Of a stretch of DNA of 64,000 bases, positions 1 through 8,396 are shown piece after piece. The stretch spans positions 33,235 to 97,234 of the forward strand of contig DPHV01000044.1 in NCBI GenBank assembly GCA_003521625.1. The letters run 5' to 3'. Positions within the stretch are counted from its first letter, which is position 1, and every line of letters begins with the position of its first letter. Made by a program: the position numbers and the translations under genes. The stretch comes from Ruminococcus sp. Lineage in GTDB: Bacteria; Bacillota; Clostridia; Oscillospirales; Acutalibacteraceae. The notes under the pieces are model-generated. The model did no database searches, was not told where the DNA came from, and was given only the letters and a program-made list of their open reading frames with translations.

Positions 1-1713
1 TATCAAATAAATAAGGTTGTTGTGTCGCCCGGCAACAGTCATAACGCTATTGTCAGATCTTTGGAAGAGGATTCGTTTTTTAAAACATATAATATTGTAG
101 ATGAACGCAGTGCAGCTTTTTTTGCATGCGGTTTATGTCAGGAGTTTCAGGAGCCTGTTGCAATATGCTGTACTTCGGGCACTGCCGCATCAAACTACTT
201 AACGGGTATTACAGAGGCTTCACGCCGAGGCTTACCCATTGTTGTAATTACGGGTGATAAAAATCCGTATTATCTGGCTCAGTATGAAGACCAGATGATA
301 GAAAATATGAGCATATTTAGTGAGGTTGTAAGATACGGATGCAAATTACCGATTGTTGAAACCGAAAAGGATGCATGGTATTGTCAGAGAGTATTAAACG
401 AAACATTACTGGAACTTAATCATCATGGCACCGGCCCTGTTCATATTGATGTACCAATTGAAAGCGGAATGTTTGCGATTGGTGATTCTTTTACATCGGA
501 GTCCTTACCGAGCTTTAGAAAAATTGAACGAATCGATATGAATGTTAATGATGAACCGCTTCTCGACCGACTTTTTGCGTCTTTAAAAGGCAAAAAGGTG
601 TTTGTGATGTGCGGTCAGGATGATCATATCTCGGCAAAAGAAAATGAATTGATTGAATCCATCAGCAGTAAGTATAATTGCGTTTTTGCGACAGACAAGC
701 TTTCAAATCTGCATTGCAGGGGGACTGTTGAAATCTCACTTGCTGCTAAAGCATTCCCGGAAAAGTATTGTGATCTGATGCCTGATGTTATAATCTCTAT
801 AGCAGGAAATCCGGCAATGGATTATAAATTCAGCTTAAAAGGAGGTTCTGCCACAACCGAGCATTGGATTGTAAATGAGGAGGGTCGTATTGCAGATCCC
901 TTCAAAAAACTGACCGCAGTGTTTGAAGGTAACACAGTTCAGTTTCTGACATTGATGAATCATTATGGAGAAAACGATTCCAATGATTATTACAATAAAT
1001 GGCTAACATATTCAGAACAGGTAGATATACCGCAGTTTGAGTATTCTAATCTGTATGCGGTTCAAAGCGTAATGAAAAATATGCCGCAATACTCAAACTT
1101 TAATATCGCAAACAGTACAACAATAAGAATTGCGCAGTACTTTGATCTGGATGACAGTATTCAGGTGTACTGCAACAGAGGAGTAAACGGAATTGACGGC
1201 TGTGTATCGACTTTTATCGGACAGGCTGCTGCATCACCTGATAAACTTAATTTTCTTATTGTAGGCGATCTGACATTTTTCTATGATATGAATTCTGTCT
1301 GGAATCGCTATATTGGAAATAATGTCAGAATTATGCTCAATAATAACGAAGGCGCCGCATTGTTCCACTTTAATCAAGGCCTTAAAAACTATCCTACCCT
1401 GAACGAGAATGTTGCGGCAGAGCATTTTGCAACAGCAAAGGGATGGGTTGAGTCGCAGGGGTTTAAATATCTATGTGCTTCAAACAAGGAAGAGTTTGAC
1501 GAAAATCTGAAAAAGTTTATGTGTAAAGAAAGCGATAAGCCGATCTTTTTTGAAGTTTTCACTCACAAGGAAGAGGACGCAAGAATTCAACATGAATTTT
1601 ATGATAAAATCGTTGTAAGAGAAACAACAAAATCAGTAAAAGCCGTAGCAAAGAGGCTTCTGAAATCTGTATTAGGAGAAGATATGGTTCGCAAGCTGAA
1701 AGGAAAGCAGTAA
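1..1713 (+). CDS. MenD-like thiamine diphosphate-dependent enzyme (5' end outside window)
   Basis: The reading frame is open from base 1, so the gene begins upstream; GTG at 22 is only an internal codon. The first visible residues, VVVSPGNSHNAIV, match the MenD-type start VVxSPGSRN. The ThDP-binding stretch GDLTFFYD followed after about 20 residues by LNNNEG, and the preceding GVNGIDGCVSTFIGQAA, also follow MenD (SEPHCHC synthase, menaquinone pathway). However, the neighbours are an SDR and a nucleotide-sugar dehydratase, with no men genes visible, so a role in making an unusual surface-polysaccharide building block is a better inference. The last ~30 residues form a Lys/Arg-rich, probably amphipathic tail. 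Base composition is more A+T rich than the genes after 2810. Family confident; substrate unknown. Confidence 0.75.
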   Translation, partial: YQINKVVVSPGNSHNAIVRSLEEDSFFKTYNIVDERSAAFFACGLCQEFQEPVAICCTSGTAASNYLTGITEASRRGLPIVVITGDKNPYYLAQYEDQMIENMSIFSEVVRYGCKLPIVETEKDAWYCQRVLNETLLELNHHGTGPVHIDVPIESGMFAIGDSFTSESLPSFRKIERIDMNVNDEPLLDRLFASLKGKKVFVMCGQDDHISAKENELIESISSKYNCVFATDKLSNLHCRGTVEISLAAKAFPEKYCDLMPDVIISIAGNPAMDYKFSLKGGSATTEHWIVNEEGRIADPFKKLTAVFEGNTVQFLTLMNHYGENDSNDYYNKWLTYSEQVDIPQFEYSNLYAVQSVMKNMPQYSNFNIANSTTIRIAQYFDLDDSIQVYCNRGVNGIDGCVSTFIGQAAASPDKLNFLIVGDLTFFYDMNSVWNRYIGNNVRIMLNNNEGAALFHFNQGLKNYPTLNENVAAEHFATAKGWVESQGFKYLCASNKEEFDENLKKFMCKESDKPIFFEVFTHKEEDARIQHEFYDKIVVRETTKSVKAVAKRLLKSVLGEDMVRKLKGKQ

Positions 1714-1719
1714 TTGATT

Positions 1720-2586
1720 ATGAGAAATATAAAAGCATATTTAAAGCGTGTAGTAAATGCGGTAATTAATAAGCCAGTACAGCAATTCACTATGGAACGT
1801 GAATATGTAATTGAGAAAACGGAACACGCACAGAGATTTGCAGGAAAGGTTGCTGTTGTTACAGGAGCTTCCGGAGCAATCGGCGGTGCTATTGCCCGTA
1901 GGCTTGGCTATGAGGGAGCTACAGTTTTTCTTGGAGGCAGAAATGAAAAAAAGCTTTCTTCGCTCGTTGATGAAATGACTCAACAAGAGATTACTGCTTT
2001 TTCGCTGGTTATGGATGTAACGGATTCACATTCGATTGAAATGGCTGCTTCTGAGGTGGTTTCAAAAGCAAACAGGGTTGATATCCTGGTGAATTGCGCA
2101 GGCGGAAGCACCAGAAGTCATTGCGCAAATCTGGTAGACCAGAGTGTAGAGATGATTGACGAAATGCTAGCTACCAATTTGCGTGGAAGTATGCTTTGTA
2201 CACGTAAATTCGGACAGATGATGGTACAAGCGGGAAAAGGAAAAATAGTAAACATAGCTTCTGTAATCGGTGACCATGGAAAACCGAAGTTTACGGATTA
2301 TGCAGCATCAAAAGCAGGCATTATCGGTTACACAAAATCTGTTGCACAGGAACTCGGACCGTTAGGTATCAATGTAAACTGTGTTTCTCCCGGTTTTATT
2401 CAGAGAGGTTCATTTAGTGAACAGCAGCTCCCGTACTTGCTGAATTCTAACTTTATGCATAAGGTTGGAAGTGCAGAGGATGTAGCTTCTGCGGTTGCTT
2501 ATCTGGCAAGTGATGAAGCCGGATTTATTACCGGTCAAAACCTATGCGTAGACGGCGGTCGCAGTCTGGGTTTACATGGAGATTGA
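1720..2586 (+). CDS. SDR-family NAD(P)-dependent oxidoreductase
   Basis: Short-chain dehydrogenase of 288 aa. It shows the cofactor motif TGASGAIGGAIA, the NCAG motif and the catalytic Ser...Tyr-x3-Lys (NIASVIGDH then DYAASKAG), with a typical C-terminus ending ITGQNLCVDGG. An extra basic N-terminal stretch of about 40 residues precedes the Rossmann fold, echoing the basic tail of the upstream protein; both may sit at the membrane surface. ATG at 1720 is chosen because AAAGGA lies 15-20 nt upstream inside the previous gene; a TTG at 1714 is in frame. It starts 6 nt after the MenD-like stop, so the two are co-transcribed and probably act on one substrate. The substrate cannot be read from the sequence. 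Confidence 0.85.
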   Translation: MRNIKAYLKRVVNAVINKPVQQFTMEREYVIEKTEHAQRFAGKVAVVTGASGAIGGAIARRLGYEGATVFLGGRNEKKLSSLVDEMTQQEITAFSLVMDVTDSHSIEMAASEVVSKANRVDILVNCAGGSTRSHCANLVDQSVEMIDEMLATNLRGSMLCTRKFGQMMVQAGKGKIVNIASVIGDHGKPKFTDYAASKAGIIGYTKSVAQELGPLGINVNCVSPGFIQRGSFSEQQLPYLLNSNFMHKVGSAEDVASAVAYLASDEAGFITGQNLCVDGGRSLGLHGD

Positions 2587-2589
2587 TTT

Positions 2590-2708
2590 TTGAAGGATTT
2601 ACCGATTCTATACAACAAAAAGAAGATTGTTGCGGTCGTACGGCTTTCAATGCTGTTTGTCCGAAAGAGATGACGAAAGAAAACAATATTCTTTTTATTT
2701 ATTTATAA
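2590..2708 (+). pseudogene. Frameshifted N-terminal remnant of a ferredoxin-domain (F420 hydrogenase beta-like) protein
   Basis: Three bases after the SDR stop, TTG at 2590 opens LKDLPILYNKKK; one extra base then moves the frame, and from 2625 the other frame reads DCCGRTAFNAVCPKEMT before a stop at 2706-2708. This resembles the start of Fe-S proteins found in polysaccharide loci (pattern DCCGCxAC..ACPK). Relative to that pattern one Cys is now Arg and another is missing. No further homologous sequence follows, so only about 40 codons remain. This is a motif-level judgement; a translated search would confirm it. Confidence 0.55.
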
Positions 2709-2709
2709 T

Positions 2710-2738
2710 TTGACACAATAATATATATGTAGTATAAT
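2710..2738 (+). promoter_or_regulatory. Sigma-A promoter of the nucleotide-sugar dehydratase gene
   Basis: TTGACA at 2710-2715 and TATAAT at 2733-2738 are both perfect consensus, with a 17-bp spacer. Transcription would start near 2745, about 65 nt before the ATG at 2810. Confidence 0.85.
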
Positions 2739-2809
2739 AATTTTAAGTATAATTTTTATTTATTTGTTTTTTGTAAATGATTTTAGCGGATTTAGGGGTA
2801 ATGTGGCTT

Positions 2810-4678
2810 ATGAAAAGGATTAATTTTCGCAAGCTGGTTCTTGCGTTGGCTGACGTCTTTATTATTGTAATCAGCGGCTTGATTGTAAATTTCATACTGT
2901 CCTTCTTTGATTTTATCGGTGCAGAGGCAAGTAAGGGCTTACTTTACTACATCATAGTTGATTTGCTTATGTGCGTCGTTATGATGTTCCTTATGGGCGG
3001 ATATTCAAGGCTATGGCGTTATTTTAATGTTAAAGACTATCTTGTGTGCGCATTAGCGATGGCGTTCGGATTTACTCTGGGATATGTTGTTTCTATGTTC
3101 TTAAAGGTTCCGCAGAGAATCATATTCGTTTTATGCTACTTCCTTGTTGCGACAATCGGTGTGCTTGCGTTCAGGCTTATATTTAAACGCACTTTCCTTG
3201 ATTTGACCGAGGCAGGTCGTGCCGATGCGTACGAGCGTACGCTTATTGTAGGTGCGGGAAATGCAGGCAGAATGATTCTGACTGAAATCGAAAACGCACG
3301 CTATGATGAAAACAGCCCTGTACGCAACATTCTTCCCGTCTGCTTTGCTGACGATGACGTAACAAAATTGAGAAGCAAAATCAACGGCGTTGAGGTTGTT
3401 GGCACTACCCCCGAAATTCCGAAGATTTGTACAGATTATCATATTGACAGTATCATTGTTGCGCTCCCGTCCTGCGAAGAGGAGGACAAGCGCAGAATCC
3501 TTGACTATTGCTCGGCAACCGAGTGTAAAATCAAGGTTATTCCCTATTTAAGCGAATTGCTTTTTGACGATAAGCACACTCAGCTTATCTCACAGGCAAA
3601 GGAAATTAAAATCGAAGATTTGCTCGGCAGAAAGCCGATTGAGTTCAACAAAGAAGAAATCCGTAGCTTTATTACAGGCAAGGTTTGTCTTGTAACAGGC
3701 GGCGGCGGTTCTATCGGAAGCGAGCTTGTAAGGCAGATTGCCAAGTATTCGCCCAAGCAGATTATTATTGTAGACATTTACGAAAATAACGCATATGATA
3801 TACAGCAGGAGCTGGTGCTTGAATACGGCACGTCGCTCAACCTTGTAACGCTGATTTCTTCGGTGCGTGATTACGACAAGATGGACGTGATTTTCAGAAA
3901 GTACCGTCCTCAGCTTGTTTTCCATGCAGCGGCTCACAAGCACGTTCCGCTTATGGAAACAGTGCCTGAGGAAGCTGTTAAGAACAATATCTTCGGCACA
4001 TTCAACGTTGCAACGCTTGCCGAATTTTACGGCGTTGACAAGTTTGTTATGATTTCCACCGACAAGGCTGTTAATCCGACAAACGTAATGGGTGCGACAA
4101 AACGTGCCTGCGAGATGATTATTCAGTATAAGGCTCAGACGAGTACGCACACGGAGTTCGTTACAACTCGCTTCGGCAACGTGCTCGGCTCAAACGGTTC
4201 GGTAATTCCGCTTTTCCGCAGACAGATTGAAAGCGGTTCACCCGTAACCGTAACTCACCCCGATATTATCAGATATTTTATGACGATTCCCGAGGCTGTT
4301 TCGCTTGTGCTTGAAGCAGGAGCAATGGCAAAGGGCGGCGAAATATTTGTTCTTGATATGGGTGCACCGGTTAAGATTACAACGCTTGCGGAGAATCTTA
4401 TCCGTATGTACGGAAAGGTTCCGTATAAAGACGTTCCGATTATTTTTACGGGACTTCGCCCCGGCGAAAAGCTGTTTGAGGAGCTTCTTATGGACGAGGA
4501 AGGTCTTACATCTACGGCGAATAAAAAAATATTTATAGGCAACCAGATTGACATTGACGCAGAGGATATGCTTGCAAAGCTTCATAACCTAAGAAAAGCG
4601 GCTGATGAAAATGACAGCGAAAAGACTGTTGAGCTGTTGAGCGAGATGGTGCCGACATTCAATCATCAGATCAACTGA
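2810..4678 (+). CDS. Membrane-anchored nucleoside-diphosphate-sugar epimerase/4,6-dehydratase (PglF/CapD/FlaA1 type)
   Basis: About 622 aa. Four hydrophobic segments fill the first ~130 residues, followed by a first Rossmann domain (GAGNAGRMIL) and a second, catalytic one (TGGGGSIGSELVRQI). The active-site region reads STDKAVNPTNVMGATKR, where the usual SDR YxxxK is MxxxK, as in the large UDP-GlcNAc 4,6-dehydratases. Likely reaction: UDP-GlcNAc to UDP-4-keto-6-deoxy sugar for glycan or capsule synthesis at the inner membrane face. ATG 2810 is preferred because AGGGGT at 2794-2799 is well spaced for it; upstream in-frame ATGs at 2777 and 2801 lack a properly spaced site. It has its own promoter and closes the polysaccharide locus. 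Confidence 0.88.
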   Translation: MKRINFRKLVLALADVFIIVISGLIVNFILSFFDFIGAEASKGLLYYIIVDLLMCVVMMFLMGGYSRLWRYFNVKDYLVCALAMAFGFTLGYVVSMFLKVPQRIIFVLCYFLVATIGVLAFRLIFKRTFLDLTEAGRADAYERTLIVGAGNAGRMILTEIENARYDENSPVRNILPVCFADDDVTKLRSKINGVEVVGTTPEIPKICTDYHIDSIIVALPSCEEEDKRRILDYCSATECKIKVIPYLSELLFDDKHTQLISQAKEIKIEDLLGRKPIEFNKEEIRSFITGKVCLVTGGGGSIGSELVRQIAKYSPKQIIIVDIYENNAYDIQQELVLEYGTSLNLVTLISSVRDYDKMDVIFRKYRPQLVFHAAAHKHVPLMETVPEEAVKNNIFGTFNVATLAEFYGVDKFVMISTDKAVNPTNVMGATKRACEMIIQYKAQTSTHTEFVTTRFGNVLGSNGSVIPLFRRQIESGSPVTVTHPDIIRYFMTIPEAVSLVLEAGAMAKGGEIFVLDMGAPVKITTLAENLIRMYGKVPYKDVPIIFTGLRPGEKLFEELLMDEEGLTSTANKKIFIGNQIDIDAEDMLAKLHNLRKAADENDSEKTVELLSEMVPTFNHQIN

Positions 4679-4726
4679 TAAAACCAATTAAAAAGGATAA
4701 GTATCTTTTGAAAGGGAGAAAAAGGT

Positions 4727-6556
4727 ATGTGTGGTATTGTTGGATACGTAGGTCACAGAGATTGCAGTGATGTGCTTGTGAGCGCATTGACTAAGCTTGA
4801 ATACAGAGGTTACGACTCGGCAGGTATTGCTGTTTTTGAGAACGGCGAAATCAAAACTGTCAAGACAAAGGGTAAGCTTAAGGATTTAGAGGATAAGCTT
4901 GCGACTGTCGGCAAGCCTGACGGTCATATTGGTATAGGCCACACAAGATGGGCTACTCACGGTGAGCCGTCTGACGTGAATTCACATCCGCACAGCGGCG
5001 CACGAGTTACAATAGTTCACAACGGAATTATCGAAAATTACATAGAATTAAAAGAGTTTTTGGTTTCAAAGGGCAGAGAATTCTTGAGCGATACCGACAC
5101 AGAGGTCGTTGCACAGCTTCTCGACTACAAATATAACGGAAATCCGCTTGAAACTATCGACGCTGTTATGGCGGAACTCAGAGGTTCATTTGCGCTCGGA
5201 ATTATGTTCAAGGACTTCCCCGACAGAATCTTTGCAGTGCGCAGAGAAAGTCCGCTTATCGTCGGCGTTGCCGAGGGCGAGTGCTTCATCGCTTCCGACG
5301 TTCCTGCAATATTACAGTATACAAGGGATTATTATCTGCTTGACCACGACGAAATTGCAACCTTGTCGGGCGAGGGCGTAGCCTTTGTTGACGAGCATCT
5401 TGACCCGATCGAAAAGGAATTAAAGACGGCTGACTGGGATATGGAGGCTGCCGAAAAGGGCGGTTATCCTCACTTTATGATCAAGGAAATAAACGAACAG
5501 CCAACCGCTATAAGAACAACGATTATGCCCAGAATCAAGGACGGCTTGCCCTGTCTTGAGGAGTGCGGAATTACACTTGAAAAACTTAAGGATTTCACTA
5601 ATATTACGATTGTAGCCTGCGGTACAGCTATGCACGCAGGAATGGTGGGAAAATACGTTATTGAGGATCTTGCGAGAGTTCCCGTAAACGTGGATATTGC
5701 TTCCGAGTTCCGCTACAGAAACCCGATTGTCGGCAAGGGCGACCTTGTTATTATCATTTCGCAGTCGGGCGAAACTGCCGACAGCCTTGCCGCAATGCGC
5801 CTTGCAAAGCAGAAGGGCGCCACTACGCTTGCTATTGTAAATGCAAAGGGAAGCTCGATTGCACGTGAGGCAGATATGCTCATCTACACACTTGCAGGCC
5901 CCGAAATTGCCGTTGCATCAACAAAGGCTTACATCACACAGCTTTCGGTTGTTTATCTCTTTGCTTTTGAGCTTGCGCTTGCAAAGGAAACCGTAAGCGT
6001 CGCAGAGTGCAAAAGACTAGTGTCTGCACTTATGAAAATGCCCGAGGCAGTTGAGTATGTTATCGACAACTGCGAAGAAAAATGTAAATATATCGCAACA
6101 AAGCTTGTTACAGCTGAAAGCCTGCTTTATATCGGCAGAGGCCTTGACTATGCGCTTTCAATGGAGGGCTCGCTGAAGCTCAAAGAGGTTTCGTACATTC
6201 ACTCCGAAAGCTATGCGGCAGGCGAGCTTAAGCACGGCACAATTTCGCTTATTGACGAGGATATGCCTGTTATTTCGGTTGCTACACAGACCGACGTAAT
6301 CCCCAAGACCATCAGCAACATTGTAGAGGTCAAGTCAAGAGGCGCAAGGATTATTCTTGTATGTACGGACGCCTGTGCAAGAGAGCTTAAGGACGGCGTG
6401 GCTGATTATGTTGTGGAAATTCCGCATACAGAGGAGCTATTAATGCCGATTACTGCAGTAGTCCCGCTCCAGCTGCTCGCATATTACACCTCAATCAACA
6501 GAGGAAACGACCCCGATAAGCCAAGAAACCTTGCAAAATCCGTTACGGTGGAATAA
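4727..6556 (+). CDS. glmS: Glutamine--fructose-6-phosphate aminotransferase (isomerizing)
   Basis: Makes glucosamine-6-phosphate from fructose-6-phosphate and glutamine, the entry to UDP-GlcNAc and cell-wall synthesis. The N-terminal glutaminase begins MCGIVGYVG, with Cys2 as nucleophile, followed by GIGHTRWATHG and HNGIIENY. Two SIS domains follow (SQSGETADSLAAM; ASTKAYITQ), and the protein ends NLAKSVTVE as in the family. The 609-aa length is normal. GGGAG upstream of ATG 4727 sets the start. Only 48 nt separate it from the previous gene, too little for a glmS ribozyme, so that control is absent here. It leads directly into the Dlt-like operon 26 nt downstream. Confidence 0.97.
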   Translation: MCGIVGYVGHRDCSDVLVSALTKLEYRGYDSAGIAVFENGEIKTVKTKGKLKDLEDKLATVGKPDGHIGIGHTRWATHGEPSDVNSHPHSGARVTIVHNGIIENYIELKEFLVSKGREFLSDTDTEVVAQLLDYKYNGNPLETIDAVMAELRGSFALGIMFKDFPDRIFAVRRESPLIVGVAEGECFIASDVPAILQYTRDYYLLDHDEIATLSGEGVAFVDEHLDPIEKELKTADWDMEAAEKGGYPHFMIKEINEQPTAIRTTIMPRIKDGLPCLEECGITLEKLKDFTNITIVACGTAMHAGMVGKYVIEDLARVPVNVDIASEFRYRNPIVGKGDLVIIISQSGETADSLAAMRLAKQKGATTLAIVNAKGSSIAREADMLIYTLAGPEIAVASTKAYITQLSVVYLFAFELALAKETVSVAECKRLVSALMKMPEAVEYVIDNCEEKCKYIATKLVTAESLLYIGRGLDYALSMEGSLKLKEVSYIHSESYAAGELKHGTISLIDEDMPVISVATQTDVIPKTISNIVEVKSRGARIILVCTDACARELKDGVADYVVEIPHTEELLMPITAVVPLQLLAYYTSINRGNDPDKPRNLAKSVTVE

Positions 6557-6582
6557 TTTTCATAATGATAGGAATTGATAAT

Positions 6583-8088
6583 ATGAAAACTTCGGTTTTG
6601 GATTGGCTTGATAATACTGCCGGAAAGTATGCCGGCAAGACGGTTTTTGCCGATGAGGACAGAAAGATTACTTTTTCTGAATTTAACAATTACACAAAAT
6701 CAATTGGAACTTATCTTGCCCGACTCGTTTCGGGCAATGCTCCTGTTGTCGTTATGAGTGGGCGTCATGTGCTGACGCCCGCAACTTTTCTCGGCGTTGT
6801 AAGGGCAGGATGCTTTTATGCGCCGATGGACGCCACAATGCCGCTGTCAAGATTGAACAGCATACTGGGTGTAATTAAGTCGGATTTTATGCTTGTAGAC
6901 AAAGAGCACCTTGAAACGGCGAAAAAACTTGACTTTAGCGGAAAAATAATTATCATAGATGATATAATATCGACAATTCCCGATGAAAACTTGCTAAATA
7001 AGACTCGCTCGGGGCTTACCGAGATTTCACCGCTTTATGTGATTTTTACCTCGGGCTCTACGGGTGTGCCAAAGGGCGTTATTACCTCGCACCATTCGCT
7101 GATGTGCTACATTGACGCAGTTTGCAAAGTGCTTGACATTAAAGAAAGCGATGTTCTGGGCAACCAGTCGCCGCTTGACTACATTGCCGCTGTGAGAGAT
7201 ATTTATCTTCCGCTTAAGACGGGTGCGTCAACGGTGATTATCCCGAAAAACGAGTTTTCAATGCCGACAGAGCTGTTTGAAACGCTCAACAAGAACAGGG
7301 TGACTGCGCTCTGCTGGAGCGTTGCGGGAATTGAACTGCCTGCAAAGCTCGGCGCATTTGACTGCGTAAAGCCCGAATATCTTAAAAAAGTTTGTTTCTC
7401 GGGCTCGGTTATGCCGTGCAAATACCTGAAAATCTGGCAGGAGAATCTTCCCGATGTGCTCTATGTAAATCAGTACGGTCCGACCGAGGCAACGGCTTCG
7501 TGTACATATTATGTCGTTGACGAAAAGGTTGATGATGATACCGTTCTGCCGATAGGCACTCCGTATGAGAACTACTCGGTTATTCTGCTTAATGAGGACG
7601 GAACCGAAACCGCCGAGGGCGAAATCGGAGAAATTTGTGTGAAAGGTCCGATTCTTGCGCTCGGATATTACGGCGATTTACAGCGTACAAGCGAGTCGTT
7701 TGTTCAGAATCCGCTCAACAAAAATTACCGTGAGCTGATTTACAAAACAGGCGACCTCGGAAGCCTTCGTGATGACGGACTGCTTATGTTCCACGGAAGA
7801 AAAGACCGTCAGATTAAGCATATGGGACACCGCATTGAGCTTGGCGAAATTGAAGAAACCGCAAAGCAGATTGACGGACTCGGAGAGTGCTGTGCTCTTT
7901 ACAACAAGGAAAAAGAGCATCTCTACCTTTTCTATACCGGCGATGTGCTGTCAAAGGAAATCGTCCTGCATTTCAGAAAGGTTCTGCCTGCGTTTATGGT
8001 TCCGAGAAAGCTGGTTGCGCTTGAAGAACTGCCGAAGCTGCCGAACGGCAAGCTCGATATGCAGAGTATGAAAGCGATGTTTAAGTAA
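6583..8088 (+). CDS. DltA-like amino acid adenylating enzyme (carrier-protein ligase)
   Basis: An ANL-superfamily ligase of about 501 aa, the size of D-alanine--carrier-protein ligase DltA. Visible core motifs: FTSGSTGVPKGV (~residue 155), NQYGPTEATASC, YKTGDLG, GRKDRQIKHMGHRIELGEIE, and the C-terminal catalytic Lys490 in LPNGKLD. It should adenylate an amino acid with ATP and load it on the carrier protein encoded 73 nt downstream. In the pocket segment VCFSGSVMP, Ser273 stands where DltA has the Cys that contacts D-alanine (FCGE), so another substrate is possible. ATG 6583 follows AGGAA; ATG 6565 is an alternative. Family certain, substrate open. Confidence 0.85.
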   Translation: MKTSVLDWLDNTAGKYAGKTVFADEDRKITFSEFNNYTKSIGTYLARLVSGNAPVVVMSGRHVLTPATFLGVVRAGCFYAPMDATMPLSRLNSILGVIKSDFMLVDKEHLETAKKLDFSGKIIIIDDIISTIPDENLLNKTRSGLTEISPLYVIFTSGSTGVPKGVITSHHSLMCYIDAVCKVLDIKESDVLGNQSPLDYIAAVRDIYLPLKTGASTVIIPKNEFSMPTELFETLNKNRVTALCWSVAGIELPAKLGAFDCVKPEYLKKVCFSGSVMPCKYLKIWQENLPDVLYVNQYGPTEATASCTYYVVDEKVDDDTVLPIGTPYENYSVILLNEDGTETAEGEIGEICVKGPILALGYYGDLQRTSESFVQNPLNKNYRELIYKTGDLGSLRDDGLLMFHGRKDRQIKHMGHRIELGEIEETAKQIDGLGECCALYNKEKEHLYLFYTGDVLSKEIVLHFRKVLPAFMVPRKLVALEELPKLPNGKLDMQSMKAMFK

Positions 8089-8161
8089 ATTTCTGATTTA
8101 CTGAAATACAACAGACAAAAAACAGAAATATATACTATTATGATTAAAAGGAGAAATTACA

Positions 8162-8389
8162 ATGGACGAATTAATGGAAATACTTGAGGAATTAAGACCT
8201 GACGTTGATTTTGAAAACGAAACTGCCCTTATTGACGACGGCGTGCTCGATTCATTTGACATTGTTGCGCTTGTCGGCGAGCTTAATGATGCATTTGACA
8301 TTGAAATTAAGCCGAACAATCTTGTTCCCGAAAACTTCAATTCGGCAAAGGCTATGATGGCTTTGATTGAACAGCTTCAGGACGAATGA
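8162..8389 (+). CDS. Acyl/aminoacyl carrier protein (DltC-like)
   Basis: A 75-residue acidic four-helix carrier protein. GVLDSFDIVALV contains the phosphopantetheine attachment serine (Ser31) in the DS motif. Size and acidity match DltC, and it lies between the adenylating enzyme and the PLP enzyme, so it presumably carries the activated amino acid as a thioester. AAGGAG sits 8 nt before the ATG. Its stop (8387-8389) is 7 nt before the next start, indicating coupled translation. Confidence 0.88.
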   Translation: MDELMEILEELRPDVDFENETALIDDGVLDSFDIVALVGELNDAFDIEIKPNNLVPENFNSAKAMMALIEQLQDE

Positions 8390-8396
8390 GGTTGTT

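Noticed and set aside
3590..4150. 186-codon minus-strand open frame opposite the nucleotide-sugar dehydratase gene
   Set aside because: The plus strand encodes clear catalytic motifs throughout; the antisense peptide shows no family features.
4679..4726. Possible glmS ribozyme upstream of glmS
   Set aside because: The gap is only 48 nt, much shorter than a glmS ribozyme, and shows no matching core.
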